Assembly (NCBI RefSeq): GCF_964355755.1
Contig: NC_092670.1
Location: 14,259,201 to 14,323,200 of the forward strand
DNA from: Antedon mediterranea
Taxonomy: Eukaryota; Echinodermata; Crinoidea; Comatulida; Antedonidae
Direction: 5' to 3'
DNA length: 64,000 bases
Made by a program: the position numbers and the translations under genes. Below are positions 61,201 through 64,000 of the stretch, piece by piece. Within the stretch, counting starts at the first letter, position 1, and every line of letters starts with the position of its first letter. Under the pieces are notes generated by a model. The model was given only the letters and a program-made list of their open reading frames with translations, was not told where the DNA came from and ran no database searches.

Positions 61201-64000
61201 ACAATTGGAGTCACGTCTATCCTTTACATTGCTATTGATGATTACAATAACCTGGCTCAGTGTGAATTTACCATCACTGTTATTGGTAATTTTTTTGAAA
61301 TACTTAATACTTATTTAAAGGTCTGCTAAAGCTGTTAGATATACACAGTTGTTAGGAATTCACATATCCATTGACTAATTATGGGTGGCTGTCACATTTT
61401 GAAAATCTGGCCAACTTCTGCCTACGTACTGTATCAACATCGTTTTACTAAAATGCTGGACTTGTGTGGGGCTATCACAATTTGATGCTTTAGCCATTGT
61501 ACACCGACATATCAAAATGAGCTTGGATGCATCTCAAATATGTTACAGGTTAGTTTCTATAAGTCCAGAGCATGCTGCAACATGCTCGTATTCCTAAAGG
61601 TTGTCTTCATACATTGGCTGTAAGTCTGATTATTTTACACATAGTTTGAACATTTCTTAGTATATGCTCTGAACTTAAGCAAAACTTGCCTATAACTTAT
61701 TCATATGCCAGCGTTTTATATAATATAACAATTCTGTATTGTATGTATTTAAAAAAAATGTAACTTTGTTTGTGTACTTAGATGTGGAAGCCCCGGTAAT
61801 TGATAGTTGTCCAGAAGATATGATTGCTTTTGCAGAAGTTGGCGACGCCTATGCCAATGTGTCATGGGTTGAACCAATTGCAATGGACAACTCTGGAACT
61901 TTAGATTTTGAAGCTGACAAGGATGTTAATAGCGGTTTTCCAATTGGATCGACCATAGTTACATATACAGCCAGTGATGAGTCAGGAAATCAGGAAATAT
62001 GCTCATTTAATTTAACAGTATTTGGTAAGTTCTTCTACTTTTCAATCATGAAAATTTGCATAACTTTAATGTGGTTTCGCAGTAGATTTAATTTGACAGT
62101 AGGGAGTTTTTGCATTAGCACTTAACTCACAAGCTCCACTTTTGACATGATAAAAAAATCGAAAAATACACTTAAACATGAAAGCCTTGGTCAATGAATT
62201 GTAATATAGTGTGAGTTGTTGAGGTACTGACTTGTAATGAAGACTCTTACTCGCTTAACTGTCGTAATACATATATTGTTTATTCAGTATAATACTTGAT
62301 AGTACGATAATAATGATACAGCTAACTAACTGACTGACTAAGGAACAGAGGATATAGTGATGCTGTCGGTGAGGTGTGAAGTGTGTAGGTCTGCTTCTGG
62401 AGAAGTGGCTGTGAGGTGTGTGCTCCGTGAGGTGGCTGTAAGGTGTGTGCTCCGTGAAGTGGCTGTAAGGTGTGTCTGGGCTCTTCTGAAACTTGGGGGT
62501 ATATTGGCTTCGGTTCATTTGCATATGTCACTACGTAATCTGTGAGGGTAACGATTGGTCCTAAGTTGGTCCAGGGGTGTTTAGGTAGAAGAAATTAACA
62601 GTATAATAAGGTATTTCTATGATGGATGACACTGTCAAATCTGTACTTAAACAGTGTCAATCTCTCCTGGTTTAACGATGGGAAAAGTCACAAAATTAAG
62701 CTAAGTGTTTTCTTTAGGGATTCTATTATAAACTAAATGGTCATTAAAACATCTGGACAAACTCTCCTCTGGACTTTCTGGGTCAAGTTTGTGAACTTAT
62801 TTGAATTCTGATACAAAGGTCAATTTCTTAATTATAAAAGTATATCGTTATATTACAGAATATAATTACTGTATATCAAACAGAAGTTCCAAAAGTTTAT
62901 GTTTTTCCCCTCAAAAATTGAACTTTCTTTTTCTTCACAATGTGTTTTATGAAGCTTATACTTTTTATGAAATTAAGCGAATTAAAAAAAAAAATCAAAT
63001 GTTGTTTTAACAAATGTATACAGTACTTTTGTATTTATCTTATCTTGCTGATTGTAGGTAATGATATGGAAAATCCGGTTTTTGAAAACTGTCCAAGCGA
63101 TATAAATCGCACTACCATTGATGGTGAAAGTTATAATGTTGCAGTATGGCCGGATATTATGGTTACCGATAACATTAAAGTTTACAACACAAGTATGACG
63201 CACATGAGTGGAGATAACTTCTCTATAGGAATGACAGAGGTTATATATACTGCCTTTGATTCAGCTGGAAATGTTATGTACTGTGAATTCATAGTATGGA
63301 TTATTGGTAATTAGTGTTTGTTACTGTTCTTGTAGCCGTAGCCGTCTTCTTCTGAAGACACCTGTTACCAGTTGAATCGAGATTTACGTTTATACCATGT
63401 TATACACTTTTATTTTATTTTTTTGATTTCTATAACATTAAGAATAAGAATTATGTTATTTATTAATATGAAATAAGATAACGTATTGTTGGTCAAAATA
63501 ATTGTACCTAACCTTCTAAACAATCTCTTGCACTCAAAAATAAAAAAAAACAACATTTCCTTGATATCCTTACAGCGTTGCCCAGATTTTTTTCATGAAT
63601 GTTGTACTAGCTAAGGGAGTACACTTTCATTGTATATTTTAACATTCAGACTTACACTCCGCCATAATTTCGACTGGAATGTATATTGAAGCTACTCTAC
63701 TGGGCCTACCATGATTAGATTAGCTGCTTTAGTTACCAACAATATTCCTGATATAATATAAAATTTATAAAAGAAAGAGCAAGAACCAATACACAAATGA
63801 GAAAACAGATTTTTCTTAAATTATATAACTGTCTATTTAAAAAAAATTAATTTATTTCTGTAGACAATGAAATTCCAACACTGAATAATTGTTCAGAAGA
63901 TATTTCTCAAGTTGCTCTTCTTGGCGAAAATTCAACTACCGTCAGTTGGGATAAACCAGTAGCCGGTGACAACTCCGGAGAAAATACCCTCACATCAAAT
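11579..64000 (+). CDS. Giant HYR-repeat (hyalin-like) secreted/cell-surface protein, 5' part
   Basis: A signal-peptide exon and 52 HYR exons give about 4,435 codons without a stop; the gene runs off the right edge. Each HYR domain is encoded by one exon of 240-291 bases that starts and ends in phase 1, so exons can be added or lost without shifting frame. The typical domain reads xEDP/xEAP near the start, then CP, a VTW or VSW strand, ATDNSG, an FxIG turn, a Y-A-D-SGN loop and C-x-F-x-V-T-V-x-G. HYR domains have an immunoglobulin-like fold and act in adhesion and extracellular matrix; sea-urchin hyalin is the namesake. Many N-x-T/S sites suggest dense N-glycosylation. No other domain type, transmembrane segment or EGF/CCP module is seen in this window. 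Linking the signal-peptide exon to the array rests on phase and position only. A split into two genes cannot be excluded where introns are long. Confidence 0.9.
12651..12735. mobile_element. MITE family 1, copy 2 (half)
   Basis: It begins GTTCTGTCTACACTATCAAA and continues with the same TGTGACAA and GTGATGTGCC motifs as the copies at 2010 and 46097. The opposite inverted end is absent, so this is a truncated copy. It lies in HYR intron 1. Confidence 0.65.
12830..13213 (+). mobile_element. Possible LINE 3' tail
   Basis: A T-rich segment follows GGACCCCAACGG and ends with ACCGAATAATAAATGAATGAATG, a simple-repeat tail of the kind left by CR1/L2-type LINEs. A segment with a comparable tail (CCTAAATAAATAAATG) ends near 19385 in the next intron. 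No reverse-transcriptase coding is present, so the call is tentative. Confidence 0.35.
13582..15381. mobile_element. hAT-like non-autonomous transposon, copy 1 (1,800 bp)
   Basis: The ends are CAGGGGTGGCGCCAG and the complement of CAGTGGTGGCGCCAG. The element is bounded by an exact 8-bp duplication, ATCGACTG, at 13574-13581 and 15382-15389. CAG-starting ends plus an 8-bp target duplication are hallmarks of the hAT superfamily. There is no transposase frame; open frames inside are GC-rich artefacts. The element is in HYR intron 1. Related copies are at 22609-24210 and, inverted and truncated, at 24521-25707. Confidence 0.93.
14391..15300. repeat. Internal tandem repeats of hAT copy 1 (three units of about 290-325 bp)
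   Basis: The motif CGTCGGTAAACTTCGCCTGG starts units near 14391, 14677 and 15001. Each unit continues with the same GATATCACG, CAACGTTGAACGATTCGTAC-type and TCTAGGCGCTGAA blocks. Copy 2 of the element has two units and copy 3 has one. Confidence 0.9.
15390..16274. other. Intron 1 sequence, nothing recognised
   Basis: AT-rich intronic DNA right of the hAT element. I see no exon or defined repeat; two TAGGCCTA palindromes occur near 15525 and 16004. Confidence 0.45.
16275..16850. repeat. Degenerate minisatellite related to the 20-bp array at 4 kb
   Basis: Variants of GTCGCACTTTGTAATAACTG alternate with GCTGTCACGCTTTGTAATAA. The core TGTCGCACTTTGTAATAAC is shared with the array at 4023-4905, 12 kb away. 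This array is more diverged and thus probably older. Confidence 0.85.
16851..18425. other. 3' part of HYR intron 1
   Basis: AT-rich sequence. A patch at 17660-17770 repeats GATTCGGCCC-like motifs, and T-rich stretches occur near 17810. No exon is seen until the TTCTCTTTCAG acceptor ending at 18425. Confidence 0.45.
18426..18686 (+). CDS. HYR gene exon 2, first (divergent) HYR domain
   Basis: The exon encodes 87 residues starting TFDNNCPTVDET and ending CEFSVTFLG before a GTATGT donor. The two outer cysteines and the closing C-x-F-x-V strand fit HYR, but the TDNSG block is absent and the usual VTW is ITATYS. It is the most diverged domain, as expected of an N-terminal cap. Downstream lies a 7.3-kb transposon-filled intron. 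Confidence 0.8.
19402..19902. mobile_element. Inverted pair of Penelope-like element 3' fragments
   Basis: The outer arms are inverted copies: ACGAGATTAGATGG near 19420 and its complement near 19870. The arms also share the ACTTCTTC/GAAGAAGT and AATTAGACAGA blocks. Between them, on the + strand at about 19600-19670, a frame reads RPSIQPDEGAHQLSHN and stop. That matches the C-terminal tail DEGAHQLSH of the Penelope-type endonuclease seen at 56.6-58.3 kb. A GAAGAAGTTG...GTCGAAACC block near 19723-19770 resembles the hammerhead-type core of Penelope terminal repeats. No complete protein remains. Confidence 0.7.
19944..20779. mobile_element. Foldback element built of TTGCGCAA palindromes
   Basis: The termini are inverted: TGGTATGTATGTTATGCGCG at the left and TGGTATACATGTTATGCGCG read inward from the right. 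Both continue as ATTTGAACGATTTGCGCAAT. Inside each arm (19965-20175 and 20600-20755) TTGCGCAATTTGAAATTGCG-type units alternate in both orientations. The AT-rich middle, about 400 bases, has no coding frame. It is probably a non-autonomous transposon; the superfamily is not identified. Confidence 0.8.
20808..20965. repeat. Short GGTCCGG / GGCTGCCAAAA repeat cluster
   Basis: Motifs such as AAATCGGTCCGG and TTTGGCTGCCAAAA recur about four times in 150 bases, partly as inverted copies. It abuts the TTGCGCAA element and may be its neighbour or part of another degenerate transposon. Confidence 0.5.
21477..22240. mobile_element. Non-autonomous transposon with long terminal inverted repeats
   Basis: TGGCGCTACTGCAGTTTCGC at the left is matched by its complement at the right end. 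Inverted homology continues for about 120 bases (ACCACACYGTTATATCTT, then TTATGTAACATG). Both sides are flanked by TATATTT, a possible AT-rich target duplication. The interior is AT-rich with no transposase. Family unknown. Confidence 0.75.
22609..24210. mobile_element. hAT-like non-autonomous transposon, copy 2 (1,602 bp)
   Basis: Ends are the same as copy 1 (CAGGGGTGGCGCCAG and CTGGCGCCACCACTG). An exact 8-bp duplication, CCCGTATC, flanks it at 22601-22608 and 24211-24218. That target lies within the terminal repeat of the host element, so this insertion is younger than the host. It carries two internal tandem units (near 23506 and 23832), one fewer than copy 1. Confidence 0.93.
24521..25707 (-). 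mobile_element. hAT-like non-autonomous transposon, copy 3, inverted and truncated
   Basis: The sequence is the reverse complement of copies 1 and 2. It ends with an intact GGCGCCACCCCTG at 25707. At the other side homology stops at about 24521 inside the GGGAACACG block, so the GC-rich terminal segment is missing. Only one internal unit is present (GTTTACCGACGG near 24835). No 8-bp duplication is found. Confidence 0.88.
25969..26226 (+). CDS. HYR gene exon 3
   Basis: This 86-residue domain starts GDPYYPDCPTEP, contains ATWNEPTPTDAS and YTATDGSGNTGTC, and ends VIG before GTAAGT. An insertion of about 12 residues after the TDAS block (MIPESMQTK region) makes the strand C-D loop longer than usual. 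The acceptor lies just 32 bases from a transposon end. Confidence 0.9.
26445..26708 (+). CDS. HYR gene exon 4, cysteine-free HYR domain
   Basis: The domain of 88 residues reads GDPIVTEYPDDTT, LYNWTAPVATDNSG, FPIGPTVVTV, SDPSGNSVADMFTVTVQG. Both canonical cysteines are replaced: CP is YP and the C-x-F position is M-F. Folding would rely on the hydrophobic core alone. The frame, phases and other motifs are intact, so it is not a pseudo-exon. Intron 4 (26709-27635) shows nothing recognisable. Confidence 0.88.
27636..27917 (+). CDS. HYR gene exon 5
   Basis: The domain starts EDPNITCPTNSS, with a roughly 12-residue extension (YYSSISADIWV) before the NGES block. It continues VTWDLPSVSDNSG, YNVSDPSGNENTC and FTIVVEG. 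The donor is GTTAGT. About six N-glycosylation sequons are visible. Confidence 0.92.
28050..28441 (+). mobile_element. A-tailed retroposed sequence with 12-bp target duplication
   Basis: AAAACTGCCATT occurs at 28038-28049 and again at 28442-28453. Between them is about 390 bases of AT-rich sequence ending TTCAATAAA plus a run of some 33 adenines. A polyadenylation signal fused to a poly-A run with flanking duplications is the signature of LINE-mediated retroposition. No coding region is seen; the source could be an mRNA 3' UTR or a short LINE end. It lies in HYR intron 5. Confidence 0.75.
28763..29041 (+). CDS. HYR gene exon 6
   Basis: 93 residues starting EDPDITCPMPLTV. The strand is ATWVIDATDNVE and the end is NFTATDSFGNQASCSVLITVLG before GTATGT. 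An unusual EDSNANGSF stretch replaces the standard loop. Confidence 0.9.
29584..29838 (+). CDS. HYR gene exon 7, ancestor-like A1-type domain
   Basis: 85 residues: EQAPDIIGCPMDIIVNTTTG, NVTWMEPTATDNSEETPV, DNMFAIGDTTVQY, SAGNFNDSC. It is clearly the same type as the first exon of each downstream three-exon module, 4.5 kb before the tandem block. The donor is GTACTT, weaker than in the other copies. Confidence 0.93.
30609..30890 (+). CDS. HYR gene exon 8, ancestor-like A2-type domain
   Basis: 94 residues starting NEKPMIVCPANVTMNYIG, then TVTWDPPVTSDNSNATV, LIPIGTHTITFTATD and a C-terminal KVEG. It resembles the second exon (NESPMIDC type) of the three-exon modules, so exons 7-8 look like a diverged founder pair. 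Confidence 0.93.
30945..32570 (+). mobile_element. 5'-truncated LINE with degenerate reverse transcriptase
   Basis: From about 30975 the frames read FPTALKVAKVIPLFKKG, then NYRPISILP, FKHQYGFREKYSTT, GIFIDFSKAFDTINH, GVPQGSVLGP and the catalytic-box-like LFADDTTLYH. These are the ordered motifs of a Jockey/CR1-type non-LTR reverse transcriptase. Further on are a WCDANKLTVNLVKT block and a C-terminal NNSPLVIK region. Several frameshifts and at least two stops break the frame. The end carries a TATTATTATTA tail near 32570. It sits in HYR intron 8 in sense orientation. Confidence 0.88.
32571..33253. other. 3' part of HYR intron 8
   Basis: Very AT-rich sequence after the LINE; no exon or defined repeat is seen until the TATTTTAG acceptor. 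Confidence 0.45.
33254..33544 (+). CDS. HYR gene exon 9
   Basis: 97 residues starting EPPTPNCPSTVAG. It has VSFNITVVDNV in place of VTW plus DNSG and an expanded loop with SIDMVYYDFETT. It ends QESCYVMVVIEG. The tryptophan is lost (Phe-Asn at this place). Phase and both cysteines are kept. Confidence 0.88.
34042..35436 (+). CDS. HYR module A, copy 1: exons 10-12
   Basis: Exons are 34042-34296, 34397-34681 and 35188-35436 (85, 95 and 83 codons). First domain: DEAPDIIDCPMN and NVTWMEPTATDNSG. Second: NESPMIDCPTNVTSNNYIG and VTWDPPVTSDNNGG, ending VFGLNVEG. Third: NEDPVLVCPPNITTTT, NVNWTDPIVIDNSDED and AGTCTFTVTVTG. The intron after the second exon is of the same type as in copies 4 and 5 (CAGCGTTATGAGTATATTAT). 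The second exon has VFG where other copies have DFG. Confidence 0.95.
35585..36966 (+). CDS. HYR module A, copy 2: exons 13-15
   Basis: Exons are 35585-35839, 35940-36224 and 36718-36966. The first domain starts PEAPDIIDC with VTWVEPTATDNSEEAP and DNMFPIG. The second has DPPETSDNSGG. The third has AEGSDQAV and IDNSNED. The long intron (36225-36717) belongs to the second intron type, shared only with copy 3. The module period to copy 3 is exactly 1,530 bases. Confidence 0.95.
37115..38496 (+). CDS. HYR module A, copy 3: exons 16-18
   Basis: Exons are 37115-37369, 37470-37754 and 38248-38496. It differs from copy 2 by only a few bases: the first exon starts LEAPDIIDC with VTWMEP, and the third reads NVSWTDP. 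The 493-base intron 37755-38247 looks identical to that of copy 2 by eye, pointing to very recent duplication or conversion. Confidence 0.95.
38645..40057 (+). CDS. HYR module A, copy 4: exons 19-21
   Basis: Exons are 38645-38899, 38999-39283 and 39809-40057. The first domain has EETPVPVSDYTSGDNMFAIG and SADNFNDSC: the usual AGN of the SGN loop is ADN. The second has WDLPVTSDNSGG. The third has YDAVDSSGNAGTC. The long intron (39284-39808, 525 bases) is nearly identical to that of copy 5. Confidence 0.95.
40206..41618 (+). CDS. HYR module A, copy 5: exons 22-24
   Basis: Exons are 40206-40460, 40560-40844 and 41370-41618. The first two match copy 4 residue for residue as far as I can see, including ADN. 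The third is more diverged (TTSTVEGSEQAV, CTFIVTVTG), so the end of the tandem block has accumulated more changes. Confidence 0.95.
41619..42279. other. HYR intron 24
   Basis: Unlike the 148-base equivalent introns inside the tandem block, this one is 661 bases and unrelated to them after the first few bases. No exon or defined mobile element is seen. Confidence 0.5.
42280..42531 (+). CDS. HYR gene exon 25, diverged module-A first domain
   Basis: 84 residues: EEAPVIINCPMDITVDTTTG, VTWMEPTATDNSGETPLPV and a loop SGDMFFLGNTTVQY one residue shorter than the tandem copies. It marks the right border of the A block: a sixth, solitary first exon without its partners. Confidence 0.94.
42885..43125 (-). 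mobile_element. Penelope-type terminal fragment with hammerhead-like core
   Basis: On the minus strand, around 43055-43090, it reads CTGATGA, then AGGGCTAGTGTTGCCC, then GAAAGCTCTGCT. CTGATGA plus a GGGC/GCCC stem plus GAAA is the core layout of hammerhead ribozymes found in Penelope-like retroelement terminal repeats. Stem I is not obvious. Downstream is a long AT-rich remainder with a TA microsatellite. No protein frame remains. Confidence 0.5.
43240..43269. repeat. (TAA)n microsatellite
   Basis: Ten perfect TAA units in HYR intron 25. Confidence 0.95.
43482..43769 (+). CDS. HYR gene exon 26
   Basis: 96 residues: MEAPSFSGTCPASPLEVPTD, an insertion with PTGNRAIG, then FATVTWTIPTATDNVDDVV. 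It ends EDAAGNVEICSFLVKVVG. The N-terminal loop is about ten residues longer than in neighbouring domains. Confidence 0.92.
44084..44335 (+). CDS. HYR gene exon 27
   Basis: 84 residues: EEPPIFYTCDNSTVYINNT, YTWMEPTNADNI, FTIGENDIIYILYD, SGNQNSCNFTIVVLG. The CP pair is CD and the DNSG turn is DNIL. Confidence 0.92.
44776..45018 (+). CDS. HYR gene exon 28
   Basis: 81 residues: EDPVIVNCPNNTVDMTDAG, NVTWTEPTATDNDDVV, FYIGVTTVNYTAVDPSGN and AVCVFNVTIEG. It is the standard short HYR form. Confidence 0.94.
45406..45648 (+). CDS. HYR gene exon 29, module-B second-domain type
   Basis: 81 residues starting KESPTLDCVSNVTVYTDLN, with NVSWPIPETTDNSG and STDASNNVQTC. It is the diverged forerunner of the TESPTLDC exon in the four-exon modules. 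Exons 29-31 together form an incomplete zeroth module B that lacks the EEAPYIAG domain. Confidence 0.94.
46097..46244. mobile_element. MITE family 1, copy 3
   Basis: AAAGCTTAGTCTACACTATC at the left is mirrored by GTGTAGACAGAGCTTT at the right. The interior shares GTGATGTGCC and the TGATGTCATATCACTACCAT block with copy 2. It lies in HYR intron 29, about 25 bases before the exon 30 acceptor. Confidence 0.8.
46269..46523 (+). CDS. HYR gene exon 30, four-cysteine HYR domain
   Basis: 85 residues: NEDPDFACPLDVIIVDTDAS, TVTWTVPIVVDNSG, YNCTHESGDLFD, QNVSCTAQDPSGNDAYCFF. Two extra cysteines (YNC and VSC) sit on facing strands in addition to the usual pair, predicting a second disulfide. Confidence 0.93.
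46925..47182 (+). CDS. HYR gene exon 31, module-B fourth-domain type
   Basis: 86 residues: NENPNITCPSDFNVTTDNG, AWIEWNVEYTDNTES, FTIGITTLEYIVTD, NASCTFYVTVRG. The donor is GTGAAT, shared with the later copies of this exon except the one at 52950. Confidence 0.94.
47556..49087 (+). CDS. HYR module B, copy 1: exons 32-35
   Basis: Exons are 47556-47798, 47939-48181, 48277-48525 and 48830-49087 (81, 81, 83 and 86 codons). Domains in order: EEAPYIAGCPMDIVLNTTSM, TESPTLDCVSNVTVYTDLN, NEDPVFDCPDNIMVYTDES and NENPNITCPSDFNVTTDNG. The third is the four-cysteine form (YNC and VSC extra). The first lacks an F-x-I-G turn (GFAATITQVTY). The introns are not disrupted, so this copy shows the uninserted state of the TTAA MITE site used in copy 2. 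Confidence 0.95.
49461..51305 (+). CDS. HYR module B, copy 2: exons 36-39
   Basis: Exons are 49461-49703, 50167-50409, 50505-50753 and 51048-51305. It differs by single residues from copy 1: EDICIFNVTVIG in exon 36, SWRIPETTDNSG in exon 37 (Pro to Arg beside the core tryptophan), VSCMTQDPSG in exon 38 and TTNNGQPTAW in exon 39. The first intron holds a TTAA MITE, which makes this module about 310 bases longer. Confidence 0.95.
49771..50084. mobile_element. TTAA-target MITE, copy 1 (314 bp)
   Basis: AGATGTATTGTCCCC at the left and AATACATCT at the right are inverted ends. TTAA directly flanks both sides (49767-49770 and 50085-50088). The paralogous introns at 47.86, 51.98 and 53.89 kb read straight through GTAATTAACCATG, giving the pre-insertion sequence. 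TTAA duplication points to a piggyBac- or Kolobok-type transposase source. An internal palindrome (GGTCAAATTGGCTGCCAGCC region) could fold. Confidence 0.93.
51679..53207 (+). CDS. HYR module B, copy 3: exons 40-43
   Basis: Exons are 51679-51921, 52068-52310, 52407-52655 and 52950-53207. Exons 42-43 and their 294-base intron are almost identical to those of copy 2. Exon 43 has a changed donor, GTTAAT instead of GTGAAT, which also makes an in-frame TAA immediately after the donor. If the donor failed, translation would stop there. Confidence 0.94.
53585..55617 (+). CDS. HYR module B, copy 4: exons 44-47
   Basis: Exons are 53585-53827, 53972-54214, 54310-54558 and 55360-55617. Exon 46 has FTYNCTSES and DPSENDASC (Glu replaces the Gly of SGN). 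Exon 47 is the most diverged of its type (TTSNGKPTAWIRW, NQSGDNFPIG, CTFDVIVRG). The last intron is lengthened by a TTAA MITE of 517 bases. Confidence 0.94.
54672..55188. mobile_element. TTAA-target MITE, copy 2 (517 bp)
   Basis: AGATGTATTGTCCC at the left is exactly mirrored by GGGACAATACATCT at the right. TTAA flanks lie at 54668-54671 and 55189-55192. The homologous intron of module B copy 3 has ATATTAATCTATAAG at this place, again an empty site. Only the ends resemble copy 1, so the family is heterogeneous inside. Confidence 0.93.
56628..57443 (-). CDS. Penelope-like GIY-YIG endonuclease C-terminal fragment, left arm
   Basis: An open frame of about 270 codons with no reverse transcriptase part. 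It holds a KDKACKEDSCGVVYKVGCTN cysteine cluster, the GIY-YIG-like MVYIGETGRALKTRIKEHK, and a downstream SAITDHMTTHNHIPNW histidine block. This is the CCHH-type GIY-YIG endonuclease of Penelope-like elements, which nicks DNA for target-primed reverse transcription. The frame starts at the palindrome centre, so it is 5'-truncated and not an intact gene. Confidence 0.88.
   Translation of the reverse strand: MDFNSHHPLQHKLSVIRTLLHRCNTIITNNPDKQNKTEMIHTSLKQCNYPTWTIRKVQRNLDKQKTDKQPETEDIRGSISIPYIQGLSEKIKRTFKKYNIRTYFKPSNKIKNLIVRPKDKACKEDSCGVVYKVGCTNCEMVYIGETGRALKTRIKEHKKDVEENTQNMQTRASRKVSSSILHKSAITDHMTTHNHIPNWDKIEVLHKEQVWLKRKIKESISIRKQNKNTKMNRDEGAHQLSHIYDQLLTTTGPLGYTTKSSSGWKGDQSAP
57447..58256 (+). 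CDS. Penelope-like GIY-YIG endonuclease C-terminal fragment, right arm
   Basis: The mirror copy of the left-arm frame, open to the same C-terminus (SSGWKGDQSAP). An ATG at 57555 leaves 233 codons. I see only a few substitutions against the left arm (IPFIQG for IPYIQG, ESICIRK for ESISIRK), so the arms separated recently or are kept alike by conversion. Confidence 0.88.
   Translation, partial: FNSHHPLQHKLSVIRTLLHRCNTIITNNPDKQNETEMIHTSLKQCNYPTWTIRKVQRNLDKQKTDKQPETEDIRGSISIPFIQGLSEKIKRTFKKYNIRTYFKPSNKIKNLIVRPKDKACKEDSCGVVYKVGCTNCEMVYIGETGRALKTRIKEHKKDVEENTQNMQTRASRKVSSSILHKSAITDHMTTHNHIPNWDKIEVLHKEQVWLKRKIKESICIRKQNKNTKMNRDEGAHQLSHIYDQLLTTTGPLGYTTKSSSGWKGDQSAP
59128..59370 (+). CDS. HYR gene exon 48
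   Basis: 81 residues: TEAPMLTCPDDIVNTTVIG, ANWVEPEITDNSG, FYPGNTTVYYYAEDPSGN, VNCSFIVTIDG. It is the first domain after the LINE-bearing 3.5-kb intron and clearly not a module-B copy. Confidence 0.94.
59765..60027 (+). mobile_element. tRNA-derived SINE
   Basis: The head has an A-box-like GTGGCTTGGTGG and a perfect B-box GGTTCAAATCC 38 bases on, with partial cloverleaf pairing. A body of about 170 bases follows, ending in the tail GAATGAATGAAATGAATGAA. It lies in HYR intron 48, sense orientation. A functional tRNA is excluded by the imperfect acceptor and the attached body. Confidence 0.85.
60191..60430 (+). CDS. HYR gene exon 49
   Basis: 80 residues: FQIPIFDPCPANIDVNTD, VVNWTIAVDDNVGIV, KFNITVTEVIYVATDTDNN, ECKFNITVTG. 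The FxIG turn is replaced by FNIT. The donor is GTAACA. Confidence 0.92.
61043..61285 (+). CDS. HYR gene exon 50
   Basis: 81 residues: NEIPIIDGCPDDVTINTTSG, VYTWPQVNATDNSGSV, FTIGVTSILYIAIDDYNN, QCEFTITVIG. The SGN loop is YNN. Confidence 0.92.
61782..62024 (+). CDS. HYR gene exon 51
   Basis: 81 residues: VEAPVIDSCPEDMIAFAEVG, NVSWVEPIAMDNSG, FPIGSTIVTYTASDESGN, ICSFNLTVFG. A standard domain with every consensus landmark. Confidence 0.94.
62380..62485. repeat. Minisatellite, about 33-bp unit
   Basis: Three direct copies built on GTGGCTGTAAGGTGTGTGCT plus CCGTGA in HYR intron 51. The open frames on both strands here are repeat artefacts. Confidence 0.85.
63058..63306 (+). CDS. HYR gene exon 52
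   Basis: 83 residues: NDMENPVFENCPSDINRTT, VAVWPDIMVTDNIKV, FSIGMTEVIYTAFDSAGN, YCEFIVWIIG. The acceptor is TTGTAG. The donor GTAATT is weak, and an in-frame TAG follows shortly after it. Confidence 0.9.
63864..64000 (+). CDS. HYR gene exon 53, cut by the window end
   Basis: The 5' half of a domain: NEIPTLNNCSEDISQVALLG, VSWDKPVAGDNSGENTL. The window ends before the second cysteine. The proline of CP is Ser here. Confidence 0.9.

Noticed and set aside
62255-62545. Open frames rich in SHFTEHTP and VRCVLREVA
   Set aside because: They are translations of a three-unit minisatellite on opposite strands.

Overview
This is a eukaryotic, intron-rich, AT-rich window, most likely from a deuterostome marine invertebrate and probably an echinoderm. 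The clues are a very long array of hyalin-repeat (HYR) domains, a CYP2-like P450, Penelope-like and Rex1-like retroelements, and many hAT-like and TTAA-type non-autonomous transposons. No bacterial features are present. The species cannot be fixed from the sequence alone.

Layout, all genes on the + strand. (1) 1-1996: the last two coding exons of MSH6, the mismatch-repair MutS homologue; its 5' part lies off the left edge. (2) 2.0-5.1 kb: intergenic DNA with a MITE, a 31-bp minisatellite, a 5S-rRNA-derived SINE and a 20-bp minisatellite. (3) 5140-9624: a complete four-exon clan-2 cytochrome P450 of 498 residues with all signature motifs. (4) 11579 to the right edge: one very large gene. A predicted signal-peptide exon at 11579-11648 is followed by 52 HYR exons (51 complete, one cut by the window end). 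Every HYR exon is flanked by phase-1 introns, so each is a self-contained cassette. I count about 4,435 codons without a stop, and the gene continues past 64000. The product is expected to be a secreted or cell-surface, heavily N-glycosylated, hyalin-like protein.

Two blocks of the HYR gene grew by tandem duplication of multi-exon modules, introns included. Five copies of a three-exon module (about 1.53-1.56 kb) fill 34042-41618. Four copies of a four-exon module (about 1.9 kb) fill 47556-55617. Neighbouring copies are nearly identical even in introns, so the duplications or conversions are recent.

Intron 1 and intron 2 of the HYR gene, and several later introns, are loaded with mobile DNA. 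There are three related hAT-like elements, two of them with clean 8-bp target duplications and one nested inside another transposon. There is a palindromic TTGCGCAA foldback element, two inverted Penelope-like pairs (one inside a Rex1-like LINE with a 15-bp target duplication), a second LINE, a tRNA-derived SINE, an A-tailed retroposon with a 12-bp target duplication, and a TTAA MITE family whose empty site is preserved in paralogous introns.

MSH6, the P450 and the HYR gene have no evident functional link; they are simply neighbours. The most notable object is the modular HYR gene.
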